The notes under the pieces are model-generated. The model saw only the letters and a program-made list of their open reading frames with translations. It was not told where the DNA came from and ran no database searches. From NCBI GenBank assembly GCA_001430745.1, contig KQ482069.1, positions 103,865 through 124,319 of the forward strand: a DNA stretch of 20,455 nucleotides, given 5' to 3'. This document shows positions 1 to 10,700 of this stretch, piece by piece (within the stretch, counting starts at the first letter, position 1; each line of letters begins with the position of its first letter). The DNA is from Auxenochlorella pyrenoidosa (lineage: Eukaryota; Chlorophyta; Trebouxiophyceae; Chlorellales; Chlorellaceae). Both the position numbers and the translations under genes were made by a program.

Positions 1-486
1 CAAACCGCACCGCCGGCGGCTTGAAGGGGTACTCGCTGGTGAAGCGCAGCGCCAGCCGGAACGTGCAGCCCTGGTACGCGGTGCCCTCGGCGCCCTGCAG
101 CGGAGCAAGCGGCGTTGAGCAGCAGGGCGGGCGGCAGGCAGCCCGGCGGGCGGCGCAGCTGCGGCGCCAGGCCAAAGGCGCACACAGAGCAGGCAAGCTG
201 GCAGAAGCACAGTCTGCTAGGGCATGCAACGCTGTGCACTGCAGGGATGGTCGTGCGCGGCAAACTTCTGTCCACCTCGCTGGCAGCGGCTCACATTGAT
301 GGTGCCCACCCAGTCAAACAGGGAGTCTCCTGCGGGGAAGGCCGACACGCCGTCGCCGCTGCTGGCCATCAAGCTCATCAGCTCCTGCTGCAACCGCTTC
401 GTGACGGCACCAGTGTCAAGAGGCCGCGAGGCGTCCGGGGCGCCGCCCTTGGCAGGGCTTGCAGCTGCCCGTGGCGCCGTGTTCAT
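1..486 (-). CDS. UBE2C: UBE2C-type ubiquitin-conjugating enzyme E2, 5' part (partial at left edge)
   Basis: Seen: two minus-strand exons, 486-295 and 94 to beyond 1, joined in frame by a GT-AG intron (donor GTGAGC at 294, acceptor ending CTGCAG at 95). The 95 visible residues hold an Ala/Pro-rich N-terminal extension, then KRLQQELMSLM, SAFPAGDSLFDWVGTI and, after the intron, GAEGTAYQG and EYPFKPPAVRF. This is the E2 fold from helix 1 to the YPFKPP turn. Known: the KRLQQELM and SAFP...L..W.GTI pattern with a short N-terminal extension is typical of UBE2C/UbcH10 and plant UBC19/20, which prime ubiquitin on cyclin B and securin with the anaphase-promoting complex. The ATG at 486 is the first in-frame ATG; the open frame continues upstream but without another ATG. 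The HPN motif and catalytic cysteine lie outside the window, so activity cannot be judged. Another E2 subclass is possible but less likely. Confidence 0.92.
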
Positions 487-1091
487 GGCTGCACCTGCGG
501 CTACTGCTGTGTCGGGCTGATGGCCAGCGATGCTGCCCTTGTCCTCCTCTGCTATGGCACAACAAGCGGTGGGTGGTGCCTGCAGAACCGACGCAGCGGC
601 GGTGGGTGAGTGCGGGCCTTGCCGTCCAGGAGCGGCGCGGTGCCGCGTTCCGGGTGCGCAGGAAGGCGACTGGAAGAGCCGCAAAGGCGCCTCGAGGGCT
701 GGCTGGCAACAGCAAAGCCTTGGCTGTCGCTGTTGGCTGGTGGGCGGCTGCAGCGGCACGTCTCGACCAGCCTGGCCCTCACCTTGTTGTTACAGGCCCG
801 CTAGGTAAGGCACTGCGCGAGGCCCGGGTGCAGGAGGAGGGCGCGCCAAGAGGAGTCCGAGACGGCACCGAACGCAAGCACAGGAGGTTCCAAAGGCCAG
901 AATGCGAGGGCAAGATGTGGATCGCGTCGTGAGGGCAGCTCACAAGAGGCCTGAAGAACTGCTGCGACTGCTGGGCTGGTTGTCATTGCCGATGCGGCCT
1001 CGAACCTTTTGGATCATATAGCTTTCGTCTCGAGCGCTGTTAAACAGGGCTGGTGAGCTGCGCAAGCTCCTGTACAAAACCCGCCACCAGT
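487..1091. other. Divergent intergenic region between UBE2C and MMAA
   Basis: About 600 bp between the two divergent starts, so it should carry the 5' UTRs and promoters of both genes. Open frames here on either strand show no recognisable protein and look like GC-rich shadows. Base composition drops to AT-richer sequence around 1005-1080. No RNA gene or repeat was seen. Confidence 0.6.
1013..1022 (+). promoter_or_regulatory. Possible TATA-like element upstream of MMAA
   Basis: The AT-rich stretch ATCATATAGC sits about 75 nt upstream of the proposed ATG at 1092, in otherwise GC-rich DNA. Position and sequence would suit a TATA-type core promoter, but the match is weak and the transcription start is unknown. 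Confidence 0.25.
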
Positions 1092-3544
1092 ATGCGGCCG
1101 ACACTGGCTCTGGCCGCTGCTGCTCAGCGCCTAATACATGATGCAGGTATCAGGGTCCGTTAGGATGTCGCATGCGGTTTGCCGGCATTGACGTGAAGCG
1201 GGGCTGACCTACCGCGCCTGTACTCAGGCCCGCAGGTGCCGCCCACCCTGGCCCACCTCTCTGCTCCAGCCTGCCCACCTGCTGCAGCCAGCCGCTCGTT
1301 GCAGTACATGCCCTCTCTGGCACAGTTTGCGGCGGTGGAAGAGCTGGCTGAGGGCATCCTGGGGGGATGCCGCCTGTCGCTCAGCCGTGGCATCACGCTC
1401 GCCGAGTCGACGCGTCTCGACCACCAGCTGCAGGTGTGGCGCTGCAGAGGAGCCTGCAAGCAGCTGCTGCTGCCTGCACGCATCTACCGAACTGCAGGCG
1501 GTCCTCCCCTCAGGGACGAGCGAGCAGGCACGTGCGCTGCGCGAATGCTTGCAGCGCACAAGTCTGCTGCTCGCGTGTGGATGTGGTCACGGTGTGCCCT
1601 GGCCCCCAACAAACCCCATTCCAGGCCCGTTCTCCCCCCTTCAGCTCCCTGGTGTCATGCCGTGCATTCTGTCAACCAACAGGCTGCGCTGTGCTCACAG
1701 TTGGCGCTCCCCGCAACCGAGCTATGCAGGCCGCCAAGCTGCTGCGGGAGCTGCAAAAGCGGCTCACGGAGCGGCGGCACGAGGCGCTTGCCCGCGTGCA
1801 AGCTGCCCGCCACGACGGCAGCCACCGCATCGACAGCGCGCCCTTGGGCCACGGCAGCGCCGCCAGCACTGGCGGCAGCGGCAGCCTGGGTGACCTGCTG
1901 ATGGCGGCGGGCGGGCCGCTGAGGGTGGGCGTCAGCGGGCCCCCGGGCGCTGGCAAGAGCTCGCTCATTGAGACGCTGGGGTGCAGCCTGCTGGAGGCTG
2001 GGGAGCGCGTGGCGGTGCTGGCTGTGGACCCCTCCTCCCAGGCCAGCGGCGGCGCCATCCTGGGCGACAAGACCCGCATGCCGCGGTGGGGCGGGGGTGG
2101 GGTGCAGGCAGGGCTGCTGCTGCCGCAAGAGGATGACTCGCGGTTCCCGAGCCGGCTCCTGCAAACCGGGCCTCTGCCTTCCCAGCCTGCAGCACCCGTG
2201 CCTCGGGCCAGCATCCTCGCCTGCCAGGCTGCTCTGCCTGCCGTCCTGCACGCAACCCTGTCCACCCCGGTCCTGCTCCGTGCTGCCGTTTTTTCCAGGC
2301 TCAGCTCATCTCCAGATGCGTACGTGCGGCCCACCCCCGCACGAGGTACTCTGGGCGGCGTGGCGCGCTCCACCTTTGATGCCATCATCATCTGCGAAGC
2401 GGCAGGGTACACCAAGGCGAGCCAACTTCCTGCTGATATCACCAGGGCATGCCGACCTGTGGTGCTCTGGGCGCTGCGGCTTGCTTGCTAGGCAGTTGCA
2501 GCAGCATGCAGCAAAGCCCCGTGGTTGCGGCGTCTCGCCACGCCAGAGCACCCTTCCCTGTGCGCACCCCCCCCTGCAGCTGCCAACTCGGGTCCCGTCC
2601 ATGCGGCCCTCCATGCTCGCGCTTGCATGCTCCCCTGCAACTCGTATCCGGCTGCCTGCCCCGCACAGGTGCTGGTTGAGACGGTCGGGGTGGGGCAGAG
2701 CGAGGTGGCGGTGCAGGACCTTGTGGACGTGTTCCTCCTGGTGCTGCCGCCCGTGGGGGGCGACGAACTGCAGGTGGGGCTGCCGCCCCCGGCTGGCCCG
2801 CCCGTCTGGCATGCTGCAGCGAGGGCTGGCAGCCACGCACGGCACGTGCTGGCGCTGGCGCGCTCCATGCTTCCAGCGGCAGGGCTGGCCGCGCCAGCTG
2901 GCGAAGCTTAGTGCTGTGCAGCTTGCGCTTGTGCCGACACGCTGCACTGCGTGTGCCCCTGCATGCCCTCCCGCGATCGTTTCTCAACCCCTGCGTCACC
3001 AGCTGACGGATGCTGTGATCCTCAACCAGCCCGGGAGCCTTCGGCCAGCTTTCCCTCCATCCCTCACTCGCATCGCCTCCCCCTGCCCCCCCCTGCCCTG
3101 GCCCAGGTCATCAAGCGGGGGGTGACCGAGCTGGCAGACATCGTGGTCATCAACAAGGCAGACGGGCCCACCAAGGCGGCCGCCGCGCGCGCCGCCGCCG
3201 CCTTCCGTTCAACCGTGCACTTCCATCGCCGGCGGCGGCGGTCGTGGCAGCCCGCGGTGCTGACGTGCAGCGCGCACAGCGGGGAGGGGGTGGACCAGCT
3301 GCAAGAGGCGCTGGGGGAGTATGCGCTGGCGGTGGGGGGCAGCGGCGAGCTGGCGGAGCTGCGGCGGGCGCAGCGGGAGCGCGTGGCGTGGACGGCGGCA
3401 GAGGAGGCGGTGCTGGACGCCTTTCGGCAGGACCCCGCGGTGCGCTACCTCATGGCGCGCCTGCTGCCCGACGTGCAGGCGGGCCAGCTGGCGCCGCGGG
3501 CGGCGGCAGAGCTGCTGGCCGCCTTCCACACCATGTATCGCTGA
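1092..3544 (+). CDS. MMAA: MMAA/MeaB-family GTPase, methylmalonyl-CoA mutase chaperone
   Basis: Exons: 1092-1146 (tentative), 1228-1433 (start tentative), 1730-2085, 2299-2416, 2669-2773, 3107-3544. Joined they give 425 residues, against 418 for human MMAA. Seen: N-terminal arm motif [12 protein letters not shown]-loop GPPGAGKS near 157-164; DPSS near 187; GDKTRM near 199; [13 protein letters not shown]; switch/G3 region ETVGVGQSE near 249; GGDELQ; G4 motif NKAD near 296; SAHSGEG (G5 region); and a C-terminal dimerisation part ending AFHTMYR. Known: this G3E-type P-loop GTPase loads and protects adenosylcobalamin on methylmalonyl-CoA mutase in mitochondria. The tentative first exon encodes a short Ala/Leu/Arg-rich leader that could be a mitochondrial presequence. 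The junction at 2416/2417 uses a GC donor (AAG|GCGAGC), the only frame-preserving choice found. Introns contain nothing recognisable. The family call is firm; the first exon is the weak point. Confidence 0.93.
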
Positions 3545-3941
3545 TGCCCGACCGGCGCGGCGCAGCTGGCCAGTGTTGCTTGAGCACTGCATTACAAGCT
3601 TGCCAGCTGACGGCGCCTGGCGGTTGGCGCGCCTGCAGCCCTGGGCTGGCGCTGGCAGGGTGCGACGGCCCGTGGATGCAGTTTGCTGCTTGGTGCCGCA
3701 GGCCTAGGCCGCGTGTAAGAATTTCATTCCTTGCTCACCCTGCTATTCCTCATTTCTTGGTCCGGGCGGGCGCTTGCTGCTTCTTCATGAAGTTGTCACC
3801 CCGTCCGTCACCCTGAAAAAAGTGCTTGCACTAACAAAACGGTGAATTGTGACAACATGAGACAGGGTACATCACCTGTACACATGCATGGCTGGAGGAG
3901 CTGGGCGGGTGCGTTGGACATGAAGTGACCATCGAGCTGTC
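3545..3941. other. Intergenic: MMAA 3' UTR and upstream region of the MYND gene
   Basis: About 400 bp with no convincing coding potential. It is AT-richer from 3715 to 3870, as expected for a 3' end and promoter. It contains the TGTAA signal described separately. Nothing else was recognised. Confidence 0.6.
3714..3718 (+). terminator. TGTAA polyadenylation signal of MMAA
   Basis: TGTAA lies 170 nt after the MMAA stop codon. UGUAA is the established polyadenylation signal of chlorophyte green algae, found shortly before the cleavage site. A five-base match can occur by chance, but the position and the AT-rich downstream sequence fit. Confidence 0.55.
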
Positions 3942-6900
3942 ATGACTTCAAAACGCCAGCGGGCGTGCAGCGGGCGAAGAGGCAGGGTCCTTCCTGTCGA
4001 CGGACCGGCGCCTGGACTTCTGTGTTGCACCATGCAGCGGGAGCTAGCCGCCCTTCAAAGTCAGCTGGCTGCTCTGCAACGCCCGGGGGGAGACGCCGGG
4101 CGGTTTGCTGGGGCGTGTTTCGCTATTTCTCAGAGGCTGGAGGCACATGGCAAAGGTTCACGGCCCGCGAAAGCCCGGAACCTGATCAGGTTAGGCGGCA
4201 GGCTGCCCTCAGGCGGCTGGGGCGCTGCGCTCGAATCCAGGCCGGCACCCTGGCTATGATCATCGCTTTTCATGCTCCACTTCCTGAGGGCAGCAACATG
4301 GCTCAGTGGCTGCATATTTCTGCCTGTGTTCGGTCGTGGCAAGATCCCCACCAGCCCTGCCATGTTTTCAGGGAGCTCGCGGCCCTGGGCAGTGCAGTCG
4401 CGGCGCAAGGCCGGCAGCGGGCAGGCGGTGTACAGGGCCCACCAGAGGCTGCCAGCAGGTTCACATGGGGCCTGGCAGCCATTTCCCACAGCATTTTACG
4501 AGCCCTGTTGGCCCTGGAAGACCGCGAATCCCAGCAAGGGCATGCCGTGCAGCCCGGCCTGGGTGACGGGCAGCTGGCGGGGGCCTTGGCATGGCCCCTG
4601 GCTCTGGTGCGCGCCCTGCCGGCGACTCTGCAGCTGGTTCCTACACCAGAGAAATGCCTCACCAGAAGGGAGTCGGAAGCTGTGTGCAACTTTCTGGGCC
4701 ATGTGGCAGCGCAGATTAATGCACAGCAAGGCAGCAACGGGGCCGCCTATGCCGCTGCAGCGCAGAACAATGCGCAGCAATGCAGCAACGGGGCCGCCTA
4801 CGCGGCTGCAGCGGAGGAGATGCGTGCGCTGGTGCCGCCGCTGCTGCGTGCATTGGTGTGGGCCATCGGCAGGTCACCCCTCCCTGGTGAGTTGTTGGAA
4901 GTGCTGAACGGCTGGCTGACTGGCTGTGGGTTGAGCCTGCTGGGTGGTAACCAACCAAACGACATGGTGGACAAGCCAGCAGGGCAGGCCAATCTTCTTG
5001 CTGCAGTCGTACAGCTAGCCTCCCAGCACGGCGCCGGCATGCCCACCCAGCTACCCACCCACCGCGCAGGCCAGGACGGCTTTTCGCCTGGGCCGTGGGC
5101 GCACCTGCTCGCCATGCTGAGCGCTGTGCTCAGGACCGATTGGTGCTTTGGGGATGCAGCGGCGGCGGCTCTGTCAGAGGAGTGCCGCGGCGGCAGGCTC
5201 GGCTCCCGCCTCTCCAGCCAGCTCCTGGCCTTGCTCACCGGGATGGCGCAGATGGGGCCGCCAGCACAGACCGGCATGGCGGGCGCGGCGGCCTCCATGC
5301 AAGGAGACTATGGCAGCCCGGCCAGGCAGGCTGCGGCCCGGTGGCAGAACGACGTTCTGGAGTGCTGGGAGTTTGCCGGAGGGCTTGTGACCAGGGCCGA
5401 GCTCTAGCCCTTCGTCCTGGCGGTTGCGGTGCGTGGCCCGGCCAGCAGGCAGCTGTGCGTCAGCATGGCAGCTATGCTGCAGCGACTGACAGCGCAGCAG
5501 CAGTGGGATCAGGAGAAGGCGCAGCAGGCCCTGCCGCAGGTACTTGAAGGCGCGAGGGGTGCAGAGGCGGTGCGGTTCTTTGAGAAGGCGAAAGCCAAGG
5601 CGCAGCTGACGGTGCTGGTTGCAGCCACTGCAGCCATTGGCCTTGTGATGCGAGGCAGCCACGAGGCGTTTGAGCGCATAGCCCTCTGTACATCGCAGCC
5701 GGCTGGCGCAGCAACAGCCATGACAACAGCGGAAGGCGCAGAAAAACGGGCAGCAGGGGAAACAGCAGCAGCGGCGCAGCCTGCAGGGCAGGTGGCAAAC
5801 AGCGCTCAACCAACGACAGAAGGAGCAGCGCAGGCAGAGCTCGGTGCGGCAGCAGCGTCAGAAGCAGGGGGCGCAAGGGAGGCGGCAGCAGCAGGGGTGC
5901 AGGTGGCTTTGCTGCAGGCGCAGTGCCGCAACGCGAGCGAGGCAGTGTGGGAGGTGGTGGGAGCGCTGCCGACGCTGGCAGCCCTGCTCTCAGCAGCGTG
6001 CGCAGCTTGCGATCCCTGGCATGTGTTCCGCCAGAAAGTGATGGAGCACTGGGCTGCTGCCACCAGTCACACAGGCGAGCCTGGGGGTGGGCAGCAGGCG
6101 GCTTGCTGCAGGGCCCGAGTCCCGCCTTGAAGCGAGCGCTGCGCGCTGAAGCGCGCACGGTTGGTGGGGTTTCACTCGGGGCAAGCAGCATCCTGCACCA
6201 CAATAGCGACTCACCCAACTGCGTTGCTCCGCCAATGCTAGAGCCTCCTGCCTTTTGTTTTCGGCTGATGCCAGACCCTCCCCGCCCTGTGTGCCCCGCC
6301 GGCAGGCACAGTGCTGGAGGACCTGCTGTGCTTCCAAGACTTCCCGCCCTGGGACCCAGCGCTGGCAGGCATGCTGCTTGCGGCGTTCGAAGCGCCCCTG
6401 CGCGGCGCCGCACAAGCCCGGTACAGGGCAGCAGGCGTGCCAGATACACAGTTCCTCAGGGGCGGCTCACTCATCCTGGCGCATGAAACATTGCAGCTGC
6501 TGCAGGCTGCATCGACTGGCCTTGAGCAAGCTGCCCGCTACTGCGCCGGCTGGCTGCGGGCGGCGGCACCCCAGCCGGCTGCAGATCAGGCAGAGGGGCT
6601 GCTGATGGCCGCAGCGGCGGCAGCCTCCTCCGCCTGCAAGTGCGCTCTGCTTCAGGCACAGGAGGCTGCACGGCTGGCAGAGGCTGCACGGCTGGCAGAT
6701 GTCGAGGCCGAGCCGCTGCACAGCGATGGGATCGAGATCAAGCTGCTGACCGCTGTGGGGAGCTGCTGTAACCTGGCATCCACGATGACGGATCTGGCAG
6801 CCACTCCATCAGAACGCTGGGTCAGGTGTGCCCCTCACTGCTGGGGTCTGCGTGCAGTGGAGCGCCCGCTGTGAACGGGGCAGCAAACAGGGCGTCATGC

Positions 6901-7371
6901 TACTGGCTAGTACTCACAGCTTCGCAGCACCTCATTAGGGCGAGGTCAAATAGCAAATAGGCTGTCAACCGCCCCTGCTCTGCCTCCTCATGCAGGCTGG
7001 ACCACAGCATCAGGCTGCAGCTTGCTGAAGCATGCGCCGCGATGGTGCCGTTTTTTCCTTCCGACATTCAGAGCCGCTATCGAGCCTCTGCCGATCGGGA
7101 CAGGGACAGCATGGCCCCGATGGCACAGCTGCAGGGCGAGGAGGCAGTTGCCAGCCTGCGTGCGCTGGCGGCAGCTCGGCGCTGCTGCCACATGGGCTGC
7201 ACCAGGCTTGAGGGTGGCACCGAGGCGACGCTGCCCACCAAGCGGTGCAGCGGCTGCAACTTGGCACGGTTTTGCTCGGCGGCCTGCTCAGCAGCGGCCT
7301 GGCGGGCAGGGCACAAGCATGTGTGCCGTCAGCTGGCAGCGCAGACTGCATCGCCAGCAGCTGGGCCGTAA
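3942..7371 (+). CDS. Large alanine-rich protein with C-terminal MYND zinc finger
   Basis: Model: 3942-4189, 4372-5386 (alternative acceptor gives a start at 4294), 5453-6086, 6306-6825, 6996-7371, about 930 residues. The last two junctions are phase-matched GT-AG introns; the first is tentative because the reading frame changes near 4190-4371, and ATG 4032 is another possible start. The long N-terminal part is Ala/Gln/Leu-rich, mostly helical-looking, with a 17-residue tandem repeat, and resembles no family I know. The C-terminus (residues about 869-916) is a MYND finger: CHMGC, CSGC (C-x2-C), CSAAC (C-x3-C) and HKHVC (H-x3-C), with all eight zinc ligands present. Known: MYND fingers bind proline-rich protein partners, and chlorophyte genomes hold many fast-evolving proteins with a terminal MYND. 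An in-frame TAG at 5405 breaks the gene unless the 66-nt intron 5387-5452 is real. Codon bias looks weaker than in SMC2. Specific function unknown. Confidence 0.7.
4718..4819 (+). repeat. Two 51-nt tandem repeats coding a 17-residue Asn/Gln/Ala repeat
   Basis: Two adjacent 51-nt units (4718-4768 and 4769-4819) encode near-identical peptides of the form NAQQxSNGAAYAAAAxx. They differ at only a few bases, and the length keeps the frame. This points to a recent in-frame duplication within the variable part of the MYND protein. Confidence 0.85.
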
Positions 7372-7781
7372 CAGGCTGCTCGTGGCTCCTGAGCCGCCTG
7401 CTCTGCATGCATCCTCGACTGTGTTTACCCTGCTTTCCTCACCTCCTTGCCTGCCTTCTTGCCACCGCTTGTAAATTATGCAGTGCTGATGAAGTTTGCC
7501 GTTTGTTGAGTGGTTGGAGGTGGGCTGACTCAGGCTCAGATTGTGGCTTTCCATAGGGCTGCCTGTTCCAGGGCGCGCCAGCAGCGCGACCTGTCCCGCT
7601 GGTGGCGCAGCATTTGAAGCCCAGGCCAGCTGCGCTATGGCCGCTCGCTTCTGGTCATTCCTATCGCCACATGGATCGCACGGGCGCTGTCACCGCACGG
7701 TGGTTTCTCAGCAGCTAGCCGCAGCGGCGCGCAGCTCTCAACACCCGGGGGGTGTTGCGGCCCGCGGGCGCTCCGACAGCT
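7372..7781. other. Intergenic: MYND gene 3' UTR and SMC2 upstream region
   Basis: 410 bp between the MYND stop and the SMC2 ATG. It holds the TGTAA signal at 7470 and must contain the SMC2 promoter and 5' UTR. No recognisable core promoter motif or further coding sequence was seen. Confidence 0.6.
7470..7474 (+). terminator. TGTAA polyadenylation signal of the MYND gene
   Basis: TGTAA lies 99 nt after the stop codon at 7371, in an AT-rich patch. Its spacing is right for a chlorophyte UGUAA polyadenylation signal, and it supports 7371 as the gene end. Confidence 0.6.
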
Positions 7782-10700
7782 ATGCACATCAAGGAGATCA
7801 CGCTTGAAGGTGGGCCGAACCCCGAGAGGCTGGTTTTGCGCCCTGAAGCTCGCGGCGTCACTCTGCGGTGCCGCTGGCCGTGAGGTTTAAGGAAGCCGCT
7901 TTGATGTGATCTGCGCCATTGTATGCACAGGATGATGCCTGCAACTTGCTGCCGCCGCCGCCGCTCCCGCCTGCCGCCGCCTGTCGCTCCTCCTTTGCCT
8001 GCCAGCTGCTGAGGCTACCTGCTGGTCCGCAGTACTAGGTTTATGTTTGCGGTTACCAAGGTTGGGCGGTCCAAGCTGAGCCTGCCGCCTTGTCTCACCC
8101 TCCATGCCCACCTGCCGCTCCCTGCGCATGCGTCCTTGCTCAGGCTTCAAGTCTTATGGTGAGTCATCGCTCCACCTTGCCAGGGCTCGGTCGCTTGGCC
8201 GCATCTCCACTTTGCGGCATGCTTTGCCTGCAGCCCCGGCAGTGGCAGTCAGGGTGTATCAAAACCAGCGCGCCTGCATGCCCCCCCCCCCCCGTCCATC
8301 TGTGCCTGCGCAGCCTCCAGAGTGGTGGTCCCGGGCTTCGATGAGAAGTTCAACGCCATCACCGGCCTCAATGGCAGCGGAAAGTCCAACATCCTGGACT
8401 CCATCTGCTTTGTGCTGGGCATCCAGAACCTGCAGCAGGTGTGCAGGGCACCAGGGCAGGCAGCACCGGCTGGCTGGCCATTGGCAGATGCCAGCGGGGG
8501 AGTGCAGCTGGGAACTGCCGCCGCGCATCGTGGAGGGCCGAAGGACTAAGCAGGCCATTGCTGCAAGTGCCCAAAGGCGCTCGCAGCGTGTGTAATGCGG
8601 GCCTCCGCCACACGATCCCCCCCCTACCCTCCCCCGTCTGTCGCTCCCCGCCCCGCAGGTCCGCGCCAACAGCCTGCAGGAGCTGGTGTACAAGCAGGGC
8701 CAGGCGGGCGTGACCAAGGCCACCGTGTCCATCGTGTTTGACAATCGGGACAAGGGGGAGGGCAAGAGCCCGGTGGGGTATGAGGCCCTGGACGAGATCA
8801 CGGTGACGCGCCAGCTGGTCATTGGCGGGCGCTCCAAGTACCTCATCAACGGCAAGGTGGCGGAGCCGTCGTGAGTGCCGGCAAGGGGGGGGCGGGGTGC
8901 TTTTGGCTTGGCCAGGTTGGTGGGTGCTGAACGGTTTTCACAGGCAAGCGGCGGGGCCTTGGTAGTGCAGGTGCTGGGCATTGTGCAGCACCAAGCAGGC
9001 CAGCTGGCGCTGGCACCGGCTGCTGCTTGCGAGCGCTGCTTTTGGGCAGCAGGGGCCGGCCGAGCCAGCGCATTGGCCTTGACAGCGCGCCCTGCCTTGT
9101 GCACCCAACTGCCTCTGCCCTGCAGGCGCGTGCAGAGCCTGTTCCACTCAGTGCAGCTCAATGTCAACAACCCGCACTTCCTCATCATGCAAGGCCGGAT
9201 CACCAAGGCAAGCGAGCAGCAGGGTGGGGGGGATGCGCAGGCATGCAGGCTTGCTGCCGGCTTGCTGCTGCACCTGCCAGCGGCCTGCATTGGCTGCTGC
9301 CTGCCCGCCAGGGTGGCCACCGTGCTTTGCCTTGTTGGATCGGCAGCCTGCTATCGCGTTCTGTTCCTGGTGCTGCTGCCCTGCGCGTTCTACTTGCAAT
9401 CCACGGGGTCTTGGGTGCAAACATGGCCCGGCTTCCCGCTGCGTTGACCCGCTGCACCTCCTGCCACCCTCCCTGCCCCGGCCCCCAGGTGCTCAACATG
9501 AAGCCGCAGGAGATCCTGGGCCTGCTGGAGGAGGCGGCGGGCACCAAGATGTACGAGGACAAGAAGAAGAAGGCGCTGCACACCCTGGAGCGGAAGCAGC
9601 TCAAGGTGGACGAGATCAACAAGGTGACCCGGGGGGCGGGCAGGGCCCAGGGCCTGCCAAAAGGGAGAGGGAAGAGCAGGAGCACCCTGCAGCACTCTCC
9701 AGCTCTGTCGCCAAGTAGCGGCGCCCATGGGCCGCCGACTGGGGGCGCTGGCTGACGCTGCCCAAGCCGGGCATGCAGTGTTATGGCGGCGCCTCCTCCG
9801 CTTGCAGCTGCCATTGCGAATCCCCATGCATGAAATGTTGGAGGGCTGACCTTTTGGCGGAACAAGCGAATGCCCCACCCCCACTGCTGGTGGTCCACGC
9901 CGGCTGCCCCACTGCGGCCGCTGCTGTTGTTGTTGCGTTGCAGGTGCTGACTGAGGACATCTCCCCGGCGCTGGACAAGCTGCGGGGGGAGAAGGTGCAG
10001 TACATGGAGTGGAACAAGATGCAGCAGAGCCTGGACCGGCTGCGCCGTTACTGCGTGGCCTACCGCTATGTTGAGGCGGAGCGGTGAGGGTTGACCCAGG
10101 GGGGAGGGGGCGGGGGGCCGCGGGCGGGCACTGAGGTCTGTGCAGCTCACAGTTGGGCTGAGGCCGCGTGCTGCGCACTGCGTGGCAGAGCGGTTGGTTT
10201 GTGACTGCAGCCAGCTCAGTTGTTGTTCACGGGCACATCTGGAAATATTGCACGCACATCTCTTCCTGCACCGTGCATGCTGGACCAACCCTGCTATGCT
10301 CTAAGACTTGAAGACGTGCTGCAGCATGCGGCGCAGGGGAGGCCCCTGCATAATCCCAGCCCAACAACGCCCTCCCCTCTCTGCTTCCCCCCTGCGTCTC
10401 GCCACAGGCTGCAGCAGGGCGGCGAGCAGGAGGTGCGGGGGGTGCAGAACGAGCTGAGCGACCTGGACGCCCAGGCCGCCGCCCTGGAGCTGGACATCCG
10501 GGAGAAGGGCGACCAGATTGAGGGGCTGCGCACCGAGAAGGAGCTGCAGAGCGGGGGGGAGGTCAGGGAGCTGACGGCCGAGGTGGACGAGATCTCCAAG
10601 CGGTGGGGCGGGCAGCCCGCAGGGGCGGGGGGTGGCAGGCCTACGGGACAGGGTAGGGCAGGGCTGGGCGGCCGGGGGTCTGTGCCCGGTGGCAGTGTGC

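Noticed and set aside
1730..3544. Bacterial ArgK/MeaB gene or bacterial contamination
   Set aside because: The conserved protein is split by several introns with standard splice signals, and the flanking genes are clearly eukaryotic.
4226..4242. tRNA B-box-like string (CTCGAATCC)
   Set aside because: No matching A box, acceptor stem or anticodon arm at the right distance, and the site overlaps the MYND gene region.
4718..4819. CRISPR-like direct repeats
   Set aside because: Only two adjacent units with no spacers, in frame within a coding sequence.
5405..5407. TAG decoded as an amino acid (readthrough or reassigned code)
   Set aside because: Other genes here end in ordinary TGA or TAA, and a phase-0 intron or a point mutation explains the TAG without a non-standard code.
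7042..7371. A separate small MYND protein starting at the ATG at 7042
   Set aside because: The frame is open upstream to an acceptor at 6995, and the preceding exon ends at 6825 in the matching phase, so it is better explained as the last exon of a larger gene.
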